This document shows positions 44,819 to 53,424 of a stretch of 64,000 bases of DNA, in pieces (position 1 is the stretch's first letter; each line of letters opens with the position of its first letter). The notes beneath the pieces were generated by a model. The model did not search any database. It saw nothing but the letters and a program-made list of their open reading frames with translations, and was not told the origin of the DNA. The position numbers were made by a program, and so were the translations under genes. Source of the DNA: Roseobacter denitrificans OCh 114 (GTDB lineage Bacteria > Pseudomonadota > Alphaproteobacteria > Rhodobacterales > Rhodobacteraceae); contig NC_008209.1 in the NCBI RefSeq assembly GCF_000014045.1, positions 3,433,001 through 3,497,000 on the forward strand, in the 5' to 3' direction.

Positions 44819-44894
44819 ATGCGCAGTCAGTTCTGTTGGCCAAAAGAGGATACTCTTGACGCAATTCAAGCGTGGGCACAACGCTGATACAGAT

Positions 44895-44926
44895 GTATAT
44901 TTGTAATTTACATTTGTAAATATACT
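44895..44926 (+). promoter_or_regulatory. Operator and -10 element in front of the polyol operon
   Basis: A nested palindrome: outer arms GTATATTT (44895-44902) and AAATATAC (44918-44925) are exact reverse complements, and inside them TTTACA-TT-TGTAAA (44907-44920) is another perfect repeat. ATTTGTAA is also repeated directly 13 bp apart (44899 and 44912). TATACT at 44921-44926 looks like a -10 box for the gene starting at 44980, so a bound regulator would block RNA polymerase. A second TTTACA-N2-TGTAAA lies at 49673-49686. Confidence 0.65.
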
Positions 44927-44979
44927 GCTAGGTTAAGCCGACTTTCGCACATCAATCCAGCAATGGGAGCAGCAACGCC

Positions 44980-46311
44980 ATGGGCCTAGCGGAAATAGAC
45001 AGCCGCAACTGGACATCCCTCATTGACGATATTGTGACAGGCGACTTCTATGATGCCGAGGCTGGCAAGAAGGTGTCGGTTCCCTACGAATCCATCGTGT
45101 TCGAACAAAGCCTTGATGGGCAGGAAGAGGCGCTCATTTCCCGGCTTAAACTGGGCGAGAAGCTTGCGGTTGTCGCGGATGAAAACACCTATGACGTGCT
45201 TGGCGGGCGGGTCGCGCGCGCGCTGAAACGCATCGGCAGCGAGCCGGCAATCGTTCTGAAAAACCCCCATGCGGACATGCAGACAGCAGCCGCACTGGCG
45301 GACCAACTCAAGGGATATGACAGCGTCATCGCGGTCGGCTCAGGCACCCTCAACGATCTGTGCAAATACGTCACCGCACAGGACGGGCGGCGCTATGCGG
45401 TGTTTGCCACTGCGGCCTCGATGAACGGATATACGTCAACCACGGCCAGCATGACACTGGATTCAGGTTTGAAGGTTTCGCTGCCCGCACAGGCGCCGGC
45501 GGGGTTCTTCGTGGATATGGCTGTCTCTGCCGCAGCACCTTCGCATCTTACCGCATCGGGGTTTGCAGACTGCATTGCCCGCTCGGTCGCGCAGGTCGAT
45601 TGGTGGATGTCGCACCGCGTGCTCGGCACGCTTTATCGCTCCGTCCCGTTTGATATTCAAATCGCGGATGAAATCGAACTGAACAAATGTGCCCATCTTT
45701 TGCCGAAAGGCGATATCGAAGCAACGGCACGGCTTTATCGCGTATTGACGCTCTGTGGTCTGGGCATCGGGTTTATCGGCATGTCCAACCCCGGTTCCAT
45801 GGGTGAGCATCAGATATCGCATTACATTGATTGCTTTGCAGGGGCGCGGCATCCCGGCACGCTGCATGGGCAACAGGTGGGTGTGGCCAGCCTGACCATG
45901 GCGCGCATTCAGCAGGGGCTTCTGGCGCAGGATAACGCACCGGTCATGAAACCGACGCCGATTGATACCGAAGGAATGAAACAGCGCATGGGGGGCGCCG
46001 CCGCCGACTGTATCCAACAATTGCAGCGCAAGGCACTGGACGGCGACGCCTTGGACGCGGTCAATCAGAAACTGGCCGCCCTGTGGCCGGAGTTGCAGCG
46101 CGAATTGCGCCAATTCATGATCCCGGTCGAGGAGATGGAAAAACTGCTCTCGGATGCGGGCGCGCCGACGACCGCTGCGGACCTCGGGATTGACCTTGAA
46201 TTTTACCGCGAGGCCGTGCGCCATGGACATGAGATGCGAGACAGGTTCTCCTTTGTCGATATCGCCGCCAATGCCGGTCAGCTTGAGCAATTCATCGCAA
46301 TCCAGACGTAG
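44980..46311 (+). CDS. Glycerol-1-phosphate dehydrogenase-like iron/zinc alcohol dehydrogenase
   Basis: A 443-residue member of the group-III alcohol dehydrogenase superfamily closest in pattern to sn-glycerol-1-phosphate dehydrogenases (EgsA/AraM). Nucleotide and metal-site landmarks: VIAVGSGTLNDLCKYVTAQD, FATAASMNGYTSTTASMTL, GFADCIARSVAQVDWWMS, and metal ligands in SMGEHQISHYID and HPGTLHGQQVG. It is longer than the usual 350-400 residues by a C-terminal helical tail. GGGAG precedes ATG. First gene of the polyol operon under the nested operator. In this setting it probably oxidises a polyol phosphate or reduces a ketose phosphate rather than making archaeal-type lipid precursors. Confidence 0.82.
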   Translation: MGLAEIDSRNWTSLIDDIVTGDFYDAEAGKKVSVPYESIVFEQSLDGQEEALISRLKLGEKLAVVADENTYDVLGGRVARALKRIGSEPAIVLKNPHADMQTAAALADQLKGYDSVIAVGSGTLNDLCKYVTAQDGRRYAVFATAASMNGYTSTTASMTLDSGLKVSLPAQAPAGFFVDMAVSAAAPSHLTASGFADCIARSVAQVDWWMSHRVLGTLYRSVPFDIQIADEIELNKCAHLLPKGDIEATARLYRVLTLCGLGIGFIGMSNPGSMGEHQISHYIDCFAGARHPGTLHGQQVGVASLTMARIQQGLLAQDNAPVMKPTPIDTEGMKQRMGGAAADCIQQLQRKALDGDALDAVNQKLAALWPELQRELRQFMIPVEEMEKLLSDAGAPTTAADLGIDLEFYREAVRHGHEMRDRFSFVDIAANAGQLEQFIAIQT

Positions 46312-46332
46312 GCCATTTCAGGGGAGGGTAAG

Positions 46333-47058
46333 ATGAGCACAAAACCATTGGTCGCAATTACGGGCGCCAGTTCCGGTATCGGGGCCGCCGTGGCAAAAAC
46401 CTTTTCGGATGCCGGGCATCCTGTCTTGTTGATGGCGCGCCGGCTCGACCGGATGGAGGCGCTGAACCTGCCCAATGCGGTGTGTTGCGAAGTTGACGTG
46501 CGCGACCGTGCCCAGATCCGTGCAGCCGTCGAAAAAGGCGAAGCCGCATACGGCCCCGTCGATATGATGTTCTGCAACGCTGGTATTGCGCGGCTTGCCG
46601 ATATCGGCACGCAGCCCCCGGAAGAATGGGACGAGATGATCGACATCAACACCAAGGGCGTGATGAACGCGGTGCATGCGGTGATGTCGGACATGATGGA
46701 GCGCCGCGCAGGCACGCTTTTCATGATGAGTTCGATTGCCGGGCGCAAAATCTATCCGGATCATACGGTCTATTGCGGCACCAAGTTCTTTGTCCACGCG
46801 GTGTCTGAATCCTTGCGCGAATATCTGTCCGATTACGATGTGCGGGTCATTGTTGTGTCCCCCGGCATCATCGAAACCGAAGTCCTCGGCGCGGTGAATG
46901 ATCCCAATACGCTCAAGGCCTATCAGGACAACAAGAAAAAGATCGGCGGCGGGATCGGCCCGGAACATGTGGCATCCATCATGTTGCACAGCTATCAGAT
47001 GCCACAAAACGCGCTGATCCAGGAAATTTGCATCACGCCGACGCGGCAGAAATTCTGA
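46333..47058 (+). CDS. Short-chain dehydrogenase/reductase
   Basis: A 241-residue classical SDR with cofactor loop ITGASSGIGAAVAKTF, NAG motif FCNAGIARLAD, catalytic Ser in MMSSIAGRK and catalytic Tyr-Lys in HTVYCGTKFFVHAV. The ARRLDR after strand 2 suggests NADP preference. It resembles the YdfG-like SDR subgroup. A strong GGGAGGG precedes ATG, 21 bp after the G1P-dehydrogenase-like gene. Probable polyol or ketose oxidoreductase of this pathway; substrate not determinable. Confidence 0.88.
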   Translation: MSTKPLVAITGASSGIGAAVAKTFSDAGHPVLLMARRLDRMEALNLPNAVCCEVDVRDRAQIRAAVEKGEAAYGPVDMMFCNAGIARLADIGTQPPEEWDEMIDINTKGVMNAVHAVMSDMMERRAGTLFMMSSIAGRKIYPDHTVYCGTKFFVHAVSESLREYLSDYDVRVIVVSPGIIETEVLGAVNDPNTLKAYQDNKKKIGGGIGPEHVASIMLHSYQMPQNALIQEICITPTRQKF

Positions 47059-47138
47059 AGCCAAGGGATGGATAATGTCGCAGAGGCATGCGCGCAGGCG
47101 GTGCGTCAGCGACTGTTGGAAACGGTGCGGCGAGGATT

Positions 47139-48680
47139 ATGACAGAGCATCCTGAAATCAAAGACTGCGTGATTGGTATCGACTCATCGACCACCGCGAC
47201 CAAGGCGATTGCATGGACGCGCGAGGGGAAGTTCGTGGCCGAAGGGCGGTGTCCCATCGCGCTTTCCAATCCCAAACCGGGACATTTTGAGCAAGACGCG
47301 CAAGACTGGTGGTTGAGCACGAAAGAGGCGCTGCGCGAGGTGACGGGCCAGATTGATGCGCGCCGCGTTGCAGCCGTTGCGGTTTCAAATCAACGCGAGA
47401 CCTTTTGCGTTTTTGGCGAGGATGAAAAACCGTTACTGCCCGGCAGCCTGTGGCTTGATGAACGCGCGACAGGCCAGCAGCGCCGCTTTGCCGAAAAACA
47501 CGGCGCGGAGAAAATTCGCGCGCTGTCCGGCAAGCCGGTGGATGTCATTGTCCCGATCTATCGCATGTTGTGGATCGCCGAAAACCACCCGGATATCTAT
47601 GCCCGGATCCGCCATTTCGCGGATGTGAATTGCTTTATCACCCGCAATCTGACGGGGCGTTGGGCGACATCGCTGGCATCGGCCGACCCGATGGGCATGG
47701 TGGATATGAAGAACGGGTGCTGGTCGCAGGAATTGCTGGACGCGGCGGGCATTGACGCGGCGATCCTGCCTGACTTGTATCGCCCCGGTGCTGTGATCGG
47801 ACCTCTCACGGCGCGAGCCGCAGAGGCAACCGGGCTGCCTGCGGGTATTCCGGTCGTCGCGGGCGGCGGGGATGGTCAATGCGCCGCCACCGGCACCGGA
47901 ACCGTTGAACCCGGCATCGCCTATATGAACCTCGGCACGGCGCTGGTTGCGGGGTGCTACTCCGCCGATTACGCACATGCGCAGGCGTTTCGCACGGAAA
48001 TCGCGGTCGCCGACCAAGGCTATATCTATGAAACGCTGCTCAAGGCCGGCACCTTCCTGATCGACTGGATGACGCAGCAGTTGGCGCAGGTCAAAAAAGA
48101 GGAACAATCAGCCTTCTTGACGGCCCTCGAAAAAGAGGCACAACAAAGCCCGATCGGCGCGCATGGGCTGGTGGTGCTGCCCTATTGGCAAGGCTCGATG
48201 ACGCCAAACTGGGACAGCGATGCGCGCGGCGTGATCGCCGGTCTTTCCGGATCGACACAGACGGGCGACATTTACCGCGCCATTCTGGAAGGCCTCGCAC
48301 TTGATACCGCAATGGCCTTTGAAAAAGCGCGCGAGGCGACGGGCCGACGGCTCAACAAGGTGGTCGCGATTGGTGGCGGCTCTTCTTCCAACCTGTTTTT
48401 GTCGATCATGGCCGATGCGCTGAACGTGGAGGTGCTGCAATCGGATGTGCGCGAGGCGTCATCTCTCGGGGCGGCAATGGCGGCGGCGCAGGGCGCCGGG
48501 TGGTATCCAACCCTGTCAGAGGCCTCTCTTGCCATGAAAGGTGAGATCGTGAAAACCGTGCAGCCCGACCCCGAACGCGTCAAACGCTACCGGGAATTGC
48601 GCGGGCATTATGAAAAACTGTGGCCGCTTCTGTCTGACTGGAACGCCGGGCTGCGCAAGTTCACCAAGGAACAACAATGA
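47139..48680 (+). CDS. FGGY-family carbohydrate kinase
   Basis: A 513-residue FGGY kinase with N-terminal ATPase motif CVIGIDSSTTATKAIAWT, catalytic region AVSNQRETFCVF with SLWLDERATGQQ, the conserved Asp in VVAGGGDGQCAATGTGTV, and C-terminal VVAIGGGSSSNLFLSIMADA. It is closest in layout to xylulokinase-type enzymes. ATG at 47139 is the only good start; GAGGA lies unusually close before it. It overlaps the HAD gene downstream by ATGA. It probably phosphorylates the ketose or polyol taken up by the adjacent importer. By eye it does not carry the EryA-type N-terminus. Confidence 0.88.
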   Translation: MTEHPEIKDCVIGIDSSTTATKAIAWTREGKFVAEGRCPIALSNPKPGHFEQDAQDWWLSTKEALREVTGQIDARRVAAVAVSNQRETFCVFGEDEKPLLPGSLWLDERATGQQRRFAEKHGAEKIRALSGKPVDVIVPIYRMLWIAENHPDIYARIRHFADVNCFITRNLTGRWATSLASADPMGMVDMKNGCWSQELLDAAGIDAAILPDLYRPGAVIGPLTARAAEATGLPAGIPVVAGGGDGQCAATGTGTVEPGIAYMNLGTALVAGCYSADYAHAQAFRTEIAVADQGYIYETLLKAGTFLIDWMTQQLAQVKKEEQSAFLTALEKEAQQSPIGAHGLVVLPYWQGSMTPNWDSDARGVIAGLSGSTQTGDIYRAILEGLALDTAMAFEKAREATGRRLNKVVAIGGGSSSNLFLSIMADALNVEVLQSDVREASSLGAAMAAAQGAGWYPTLSEASLAMKGEIVKTVQPDPERVKRYRELRGHYEKLWPLLSDWNAGLRKFTKEQQ

Positions 48681-49582
48681 GTTATGCCGCCGTTTTATCC
48701 ACCGAGGCCGCCTTTGATCGCTATGAACAAATCCGGGATCGCTTGCCGGGCGCGCAGTTCTGCGCAGAACCGCAGGCCTGCCGCACGCTCGCGGATGTTG
48801 CGGCGCATGTGGACGCCTTTGTGCTGGATGCCTTCGGGGTTTTGAATGTGGGCGCGACGCCCATTCCCGGCGCGGTGGAGCGCATTGCGCAGTTGCGCGC
48901 CATGGGCAAACGGCTGATCGTGCTGACCAATGCCGCAAGCGATGATCATGCCTTTGCCGTGGCCAAGTTCCGGGGCCTGGGGTTTGATTTTTCCGCCGAT
49001 GAGATCGTGACCAGCCGCGATGTCTGCGTTCAGAATATCCGCACCGACTTGCCAAAGGGCCGCTGGGGTGCCGTGTGCAAGGCGAGCGACACGCTGGACG
49101 ACATAGATCTGGATATCGTCGCCTGGACCGCAGAGGCACAGCCCGAAGTGGATGGATTCTTGATGCTCTCCAGCGAGCGCATTGATGACGCGCTCATGCA
49201 GGCGCTGGAACAGGCCTTACGCGCCCGGATGCGCCCGCTTGTCTGCGCCAACCCCGATCTTGTGGCCCCGCGCGAAACCGGACTGAGTTGCGAGCCCGGG
49301 TTTTTCACCCATGCGCTGGCAGATCGCACCGGCGTCGTGCCGCAATTTTTCGGCAAGCCATTCGGCAATGCGTTTCAGGCGGTTATGGATCGCCTTGGCG
49401 CAGTCTCCCCCGGGCGCATCGCCATGGTCGGGGACACATTGCACACTGACGTTTTGGGCGGCGCTGCGGCGGGCATGAAAACCGTACTGATCGAGGATCA
49501 CGGGCTGTTCAAGGGCCACGACGTTGCCGCGTATATGCGCCGCTGCGGCATCCGGCCAGACTTCATCTGTCCGACGACCTGA
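48677..49582 (+). CDS. HAD-IIA-family phosphatase
   Basis: A 301-residue HAD hydrolase: motif I as FVLDAFGVLNVG, with nucleophile Asp but the second Asp replaced by Gly-Val; motif II LIVLTNAASDD; a C2-type cap; motif III Lys in FFGKPFGNAFQAV; and motif IV MVGDTLHTDVLGGAAAG. The LDAFGVLN form is typical of the TIGR01459/NagD-like subgroup. It overlaps the FGGY kinase stop by ATGA. A paralogue of the same subgroup sits beside the other FGGY kinase at 57867-58697. A repair or pool-control role on a sugar phosphate is likely but unproven. Confidence 0.82.
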   Translation: MSYAAVLSTEAAFDRYEQIRDRLPGAQFCAEPQACRTLADVAAHVDAFVLDAFGVLNVGATPIPGAVERIAQLRAMGKRLIVLTNAASDDHAFAVAKFRGLGFDFSADEIVTSRDVCVQNIRTDLPKGRWGAVCKASDTLDDIDLDIVAWTAEAQPEVDGFLMLSSERIDDALMQALEQALRARMRPLVCANPDLVAPRETGLSCEPGFFTHALADRTGVVPQFFGKPFGNAFQAVMDRLGAVSPGRIAMVGDTLHTDVLGGAAAGMKTVLIEDHGLFKGHDVAAYMRRCGIRPDFICPTT

Positions 49583-49672
49583 GTCTACCGAAAACAACGG
49601 GTTTAGCGCACGTCCAATGACGCCGTCAGGGCGCGCAGATCGCGGGGCGCATATATTTTGCGCGCAGCTTTC

Positions 49673-49686
49673 TTTACACATGTAAA
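49673..49686 (+). promoter_or_regulatory. Second TTTACA-N2-TGTAAA operator candidate, before transporter genes
   Basis: TTTACA (49673-49678), CA, TGTAAA (49681-49686): the same 14-bp perfect inverted repeat as at 44907-44920. It lies in the 330-bp gap between the HAD gene and the ABC importer genes, suggesting an internal promoter controlled by the same SorC-type regulator. A TATAGG-like -10 box follows near 49716 after a T-rich run. Confidence 0.6.
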
Positions 49687-49858
49687 CTACCTCTTTTTTT
49701 TTGTTTTTGAATGGTATAGGGTTTCGAGGGGAAAGCTTGGTCTGGCGACGGGCAATGTCTGTCACGTTTTTCCGTTCAAACGCGCCGAATACAGCGGGCT
49801 TTGAGCGGCAAAGATGGCAAAGTCGGTTCCAGATACCAAGGTGAGGGAGGACATTCTG

Positions 49859-49915
49859 ATGAGTTTGCGCGCAAACCGCACCGCCACCGCTTGGGTCCGT
49901 CCGGGAGGCCACTGA
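49859..49915 (+). CDS. Possible 18-residue leader peptide ahead of the ABC permease
   Basis: A tiny open frame, ATG at 49859 to TGA at 49913-49915, encoding MSLRANRTATAWVRPGGH. It has an excellent ribosome-binding site, GAGGGAGG at 49843-49850, eight bases ahead, better than that of the permease gene. The permease GTG starts two bases after its stop, so ribosomes ending here could reinitiate. It may serve translational coupling rather than encode a working peptide. Too short for a family assignment. Confidence 0.4.
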   Translation: MSLRANRTATAWVRPGGH

Positions 49916-49917
49916 GG

Positions 49918-50841
49918 GTGAGCACGGTGCACCCATCAGCCGATGAGAGAGCAGACAACCGTCTGCGCCTGCCGCGGTGGATGACGTCGGAACACCCGCT
50001 GCCGTGGCTGTTTCCCTGCATTTCGCTGCTTCTGGTGTTCGGGCTTTACCCGATCCTCTATTCGCTGTGGCTGACGATGTACAAACGCAACCCGGCGACG
50101 CGGATGGAGACTTTTGATCCTGCATGGAACTGGTCGCGGCTCTGGGCCGACGAACGGGTTTGGGATGCGCTTCAGGTGACCCTCACCTATACATTCGTGG
50201 CCATCATCTTGCAGCTGACGCTGGGCATGCTGATCGCGCTTTTGCTGGACACGGATCGCAAGGGGTTTGGCATTCTGCGCGCCTTGATGACACTGCCGCT
50301 GGTGGTGCCGCCTGCGGTCACGGGAATGATGTTCCTGCTGATGTATGATGGCTCCTTTGGTGTGATCAGCCATGCGCTTTACGATCTTGGGATCATATCG
50401 AAAGACGACCCGCTTCTGGCCACCGGCTCCACCGCGCTTTTGGCTGTGATAATCGTGGATGTGTGGCAATGGACGCCGTTCATGGTGCTGATCATGCTGG
50501 CAGGCTTGCGCGCCCTGCCCAAAGACCCGTTTGAGGCCGCTGCGATTGACGGCGCCACAGATGTGCAGGCGTTCTTCAAGCTGACCCTGCCCATGATGTC
50601 CAAAATCATTGCACTGGCGGTGCTCATTCGGGGCATCGACCTGTTCCGCGTCTTTGACTACGTCAAGGTGATGACGGACAGCGGGCCGGGCACCGCAACC
50701 GAAACCCTGACCGCCTACACCGGAACGATCTATTTCAAGAGCGCGAATTTCCCCTTCGCGTCCACCGTTGCGATCTTTACGCTTCTGGTGGTGCTGATCG
50801 TTGCCAATGTCTTCATTAAAGTCTTCAAGGTACGCTTTTGA
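49918..50841 (+). CDS. Polyol/sugar ABC transporter permease (MalF/UgpA type)
   Basis: A 307-residue permease with six hydrophobic helices and the coupling EAA loop DPFEAAAIDGATDVQAFFKL followed by TLPMMSK. The first helix lies at PWLFPCISLLLVFGLYPIL. The start is GTG at 49918, just after the leader frame; GTG at 49927 is an alternative. Longer in-frame readings run into the leader region and are basic and unlike a permease. Its stop overlaps the second permease start (TGATG). Together with the next three genes it forms a complete carbohydrate-type importer. Confidence 0.9.
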   Translation: MSTVHPSADERADNRLRLPRWMTSEHPLPWLFPCISLLLVFGLYPILYSLWLTMYKRNPATRMETFDPAWNWSRLWADERVWDALQVTLTYTFVAIILQLTLGMLIALLLDTDRKGFGILRALMTLPLVVPPAVTGMMFLLMYDGSFGVISHALYDLGIISKDDPLLATGSTALLAVIIVDVWQWTPFMVLIMLAGLRALPKDPFEAAAIDGATDVQAFFKLTLPMMSKIIALAVLIRGIDLFRVFDYVKVMTDSGPGTATETLTAYTGTIYFKSANFPFASTVAIFTLLVVLIVANVFIKVFKVRF

Positions 50842-51731
50842 TGGAACAGTCCCGGCCCTTCATCATCGCGCGCTACACGGCGGCCATCCTGATCGTGATG
50901 ATTTTCATGTTTCCGATCTTCTGGTTCGCGCTGACCTCGATCAAACCGATTTCGGCGGTTTTCGACAAAGATGGCGTGATCTGGTTCGATTTCGTGCCGA
51001 CCATGGAAAACTACCGCGTGACCCTGCTGGGCGAATCCTCGATTGACGTGAACCAGAACACCCGGTCGGATTTCGGCACGAGTGGGGGAAATTCCTATGA
51101 CGGGCGCGGTTCGATCCTGTCCTCGATCATCGTGGCTGTCGGCTCGACGATTCTGTCGGCCGGGATGGGTATGCTGGCCGCTTACGGCCTGTCCCGCATG
51201 AATTTCCGAGGCTCGCAAGGCCTTTTGAACTGGATTCTGTCACAGCGGTTTCTGCCGCCCATCGCGATCATCATTCCCCTCGTCTTCATCTTTCACGACA
51301 TGGGGCTGCGCGACACCTATGTGGGCCTGATCATTGCCCATACGCTGATCAATTTACCCATCGCCGTGCTTTTGATGAAATCCTTCATCGACGACATTCC
51401 GGTCGATATCGACCATGCCGCCATGATCGACGGTGCGACGCGCTGGCAGGTGTTCTGGAAAGTGATCCTGCCGATGTCAAAAGGCGGTCTGGCGGCCACC
51501 GCGGTGCTCTGTTTCATTTTCTCCTGGACCGAATTTCTTCTGGCCCTGTTCCTCACAAGCTCGATCCGCACGATCCCGGTCAAAATCACCACCTTCGTGA
51601 CATCCACGGGGAGCGAGTGGGGATATATTTCGGCGCTTGGGACATCGGCCATCATACCGGGCTTTATCTTCATCCTGCTCGTTCAGAACCATCTGGTGCG
51701 CGGGCTGACGATGGGGGCAATAAAGGACTGA
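50841..51731 (+). CDS. Polyol/sugar ABC transporter permease (MalG/UgpE type)
   Basis: A 296-residue permease with six helices. N-terminal IARYTAAILIVMIFMFPIFW, a larger periplasmic insertion (VNQNTRSDFGTSGGNSYDG), and the EAA loop DIDHAAMIDGATRWQVFWKV followed by ILPMSKGG. ATG at 50841 overlaps the previous stop codon; a TTG one codon earlier is less likely. It pairs with the preceding permease. Confidence 0.92.
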   Translation: MEQSRPFIIARYTAAILIVMIFMFPIFWFALTSIKPISAVFDKDGVIWFDFVPTMENYRVTLLGESSIDVNQNTRSDFGTSGGNSYDGRGSILSSIIVAVGSTILSAGMGMLAAYGLSRMNFRGSQGLLNWILSQRFLPPIAIIIPLVFIFHDMGLRDTYVGLIIAHTLINLPIAVLLMKSFIDDIPVDIDHAAMIDGATRWQVFWKVILPMSKGGLAATAVLCFIFSWTEFLLALFLTSSIRTIPVKITTFVTSTGSEWGYISALGTSAIIPGFIFILLVQNHLVRGLTMGAIKD

Positions 51732-51791
51732 TCTTACGAACCCTCATTCGAGGGCAAAATACGGCTCAAATTATATCAGGGAGGTATCCAA

Positions 51792-53315
51792 ATGAGCTTC
51801 AGGACCCACGACAAGCAGCGCTTCATCATAGACAGCGCCAATGACTTCACGAACAGACGCATCTCGAAACGGGATTTTCTGCGCAAACTGGGCATGGCCG
51901 GTGTCGGCATGTCGGCTTTCGCCGCAGGCTCGCTCGGCGGTTTCCGCTCCTTTGGCAACATGGCGATGGCCGATGCCCATGGGGAGACGCCGGAGGATGT
52001 CGCGAACTTCCTGCGTGAAGCGGGCAAGCCCTTCGCCGGCACCACGATCCGCTACACCTCGGAATCAACACCGCCCACCGTTGTTCTGAACCAGCTGAAA
52101 TCCGAGTTCACCGAGTTGACCGGGATCAACGTGGAAATCGAAATCGTGCCACTTGAGCAGGTTCTGGCCAAGGCGACACAGGACGTTCAGGGCCAGCTTG
52201 GCACCTATGACCTTTACTACCTCGATCAGGCGTGGACTGCGACTTTCTCGCGCGACACGATTGATCCACGGGAATATTATGCCGACAAGCCCGACCTTGC
52301 GATGCCGGGTTTCGATTTTGATGACTTCTCCGAGCCCTTGGTCGAAGGCATCAGCCTTTATCAGGACAAGTGGATCGGCCTTCCCTTCGACATTCCGATC
52401 TTTACGCTGATGTACCGCAAGGACATCCTTGAAAAGCACGGCATTGCAGTTCCCCAGACCTATGAAGACTTCACGCAGGCAGTGGAACTGATCACCGCAG
52501 CAGAGCAGGAAAACGGCATCTACGGCACCGGTCTTCAGGCGAAATCCGGTCACTATTCGCTGGAATGTGACTGGTCGCAGGCGGTTTGGGGCCACGGCGG
52601 GTCAATCTTTGACTCCGACAAGATGTTCTCGGGCAATGATGCCGCGGGCATTGAAGGGCTGGAGTGGTACATGAACCTGCTGGCAAATGCGCCAGCGAAC
52701 TCCGTCGCCGCAACGTGGGATGGCCAGTGGCAGATGGGGGCCTCAGGCCAGATCGCGCTCTGCCAGTCGTGGGCGGAATTCTTCCCCGGCTGGAATGCGG
52801 ATGATTCCGCTGTGAAAGGTCTGTGGGAGATGACGACACCTCTCAAAGGTCCATCGACCCTGCGTGGTCGCGATGCAGTTGGCTTTGGTGAGATTCCAAA
52901 CTGGGGCCATCAGGGTGGATCCTCGATCGCCCTGTCGCGCTATTCCAGCAACATAGACGCTGCGTGGTTGTTCCTGCAGTGGGCCTGTTCCAAGGACATC
53001 ATGACACGCTGCACGCTTGCGGGCGGTTTTGCCCCGATGCGCACATCGTCCTACAACGACCCGCGTATTCTGGAGCGTAAGAACCTGGAAGGGTCAGGCA
53101 CCACCCGCCACCTTGGCACGGTGCTCGAGACGATCAACAACTATATGGCGTCCGAGCCGGACATGGCGATCTGGGCCGGTCTTGCGAACAATGAAATCCC
53201 GACCGAACTGGGCAAATTGCTCACCGGTCAGGACTATGATGGCAATCCAAAAGCCTGCATGGATCAGATCGCGAAACTGGTGGACCAACAGGTCGCAGAA
53301 GCAGAGCTGCGCTAA
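51792..53315 (+). CDS. Polyol/sugar ABC transporter substrate-binding protein
   Basis: A 507-residue family-1 solute-binding protein, longer than most (400-450). The N-terminus has about 25 residues before a Tat-like signal NRRISKRDFLRKLGMAGVGM ending near MAMADA. The mature domain has IRYTSESTPPTVVLNQLKSE, LYYLDQAWTATFSRDTI and LPFDIPIFTLMYRKDILEKH. The KR in place of RR is a known functional variant of the Tat motif. GGGAGG precedes ATG. It provides specificity for the importer; given the locus, a sugar alcohol such as erythritol, threitol or a pentitol is plausible. Confidence 0.9.
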   Translation: MSFRTHDKQRFIIDSANDFTNRRISKRDFLRKLGMAGVGMSAFAAGSLGGFRSFGNMAMADAHGETPEDVANFLREAGKPFAGTTIRYTSESTPPTVVLNQLKSEFTELTGINVEIEIVPLEQVLAKATQDVQGQLGTYDLYYLDQAWTATFSRDTIDPREYYADKPDLAMPGFDFDDFSEPLVEGISLYQDKWIGLPFDIPIFTLMYRKDILEKHGIAVPQTYEDFTQAVELITAAEQENGIYGTGLQAKSGHYSLECDWSQAVWGHGGSIFDSDKMFSGNDAAGIEGLEWYMNLLANAPANSVAATWDGQWQMGASGQIALCQSWAEFFPGWNADDSAVKGLWEMTTPLKGPSTLRGRDAVGFGEIPNWGHQGGSSIALSRYSSNIDAAWLFLQWACSKDIMTRCTLAGGFAPMRTSSYNDPRILERKNLEGSGTTRHLGTVLETINNYMASEPDMAIWAGLANNEIPTELGKLLTGQDYDGNPKACMDQIAKLVDQQVAEAELR

Positions 53316-53424
53316 GCCTCTCACCCGTGACACGCGCCGTCGCCTTTCGGGGCGGCGGCGTGCAAGTTGAATACATCAAGGCAGCCGGAGGCATGTCTTG
53401 GCAAGGAACCAAGTGGGCACAGAT

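Noticed and set aside
43505..44887. Plus-strand frame of 460 codons spanning tenA end and the SorC-type gene
   Set aside because: It is antisense to the SorC regulator and out of frame with tenA; both of those have clear family motifs.
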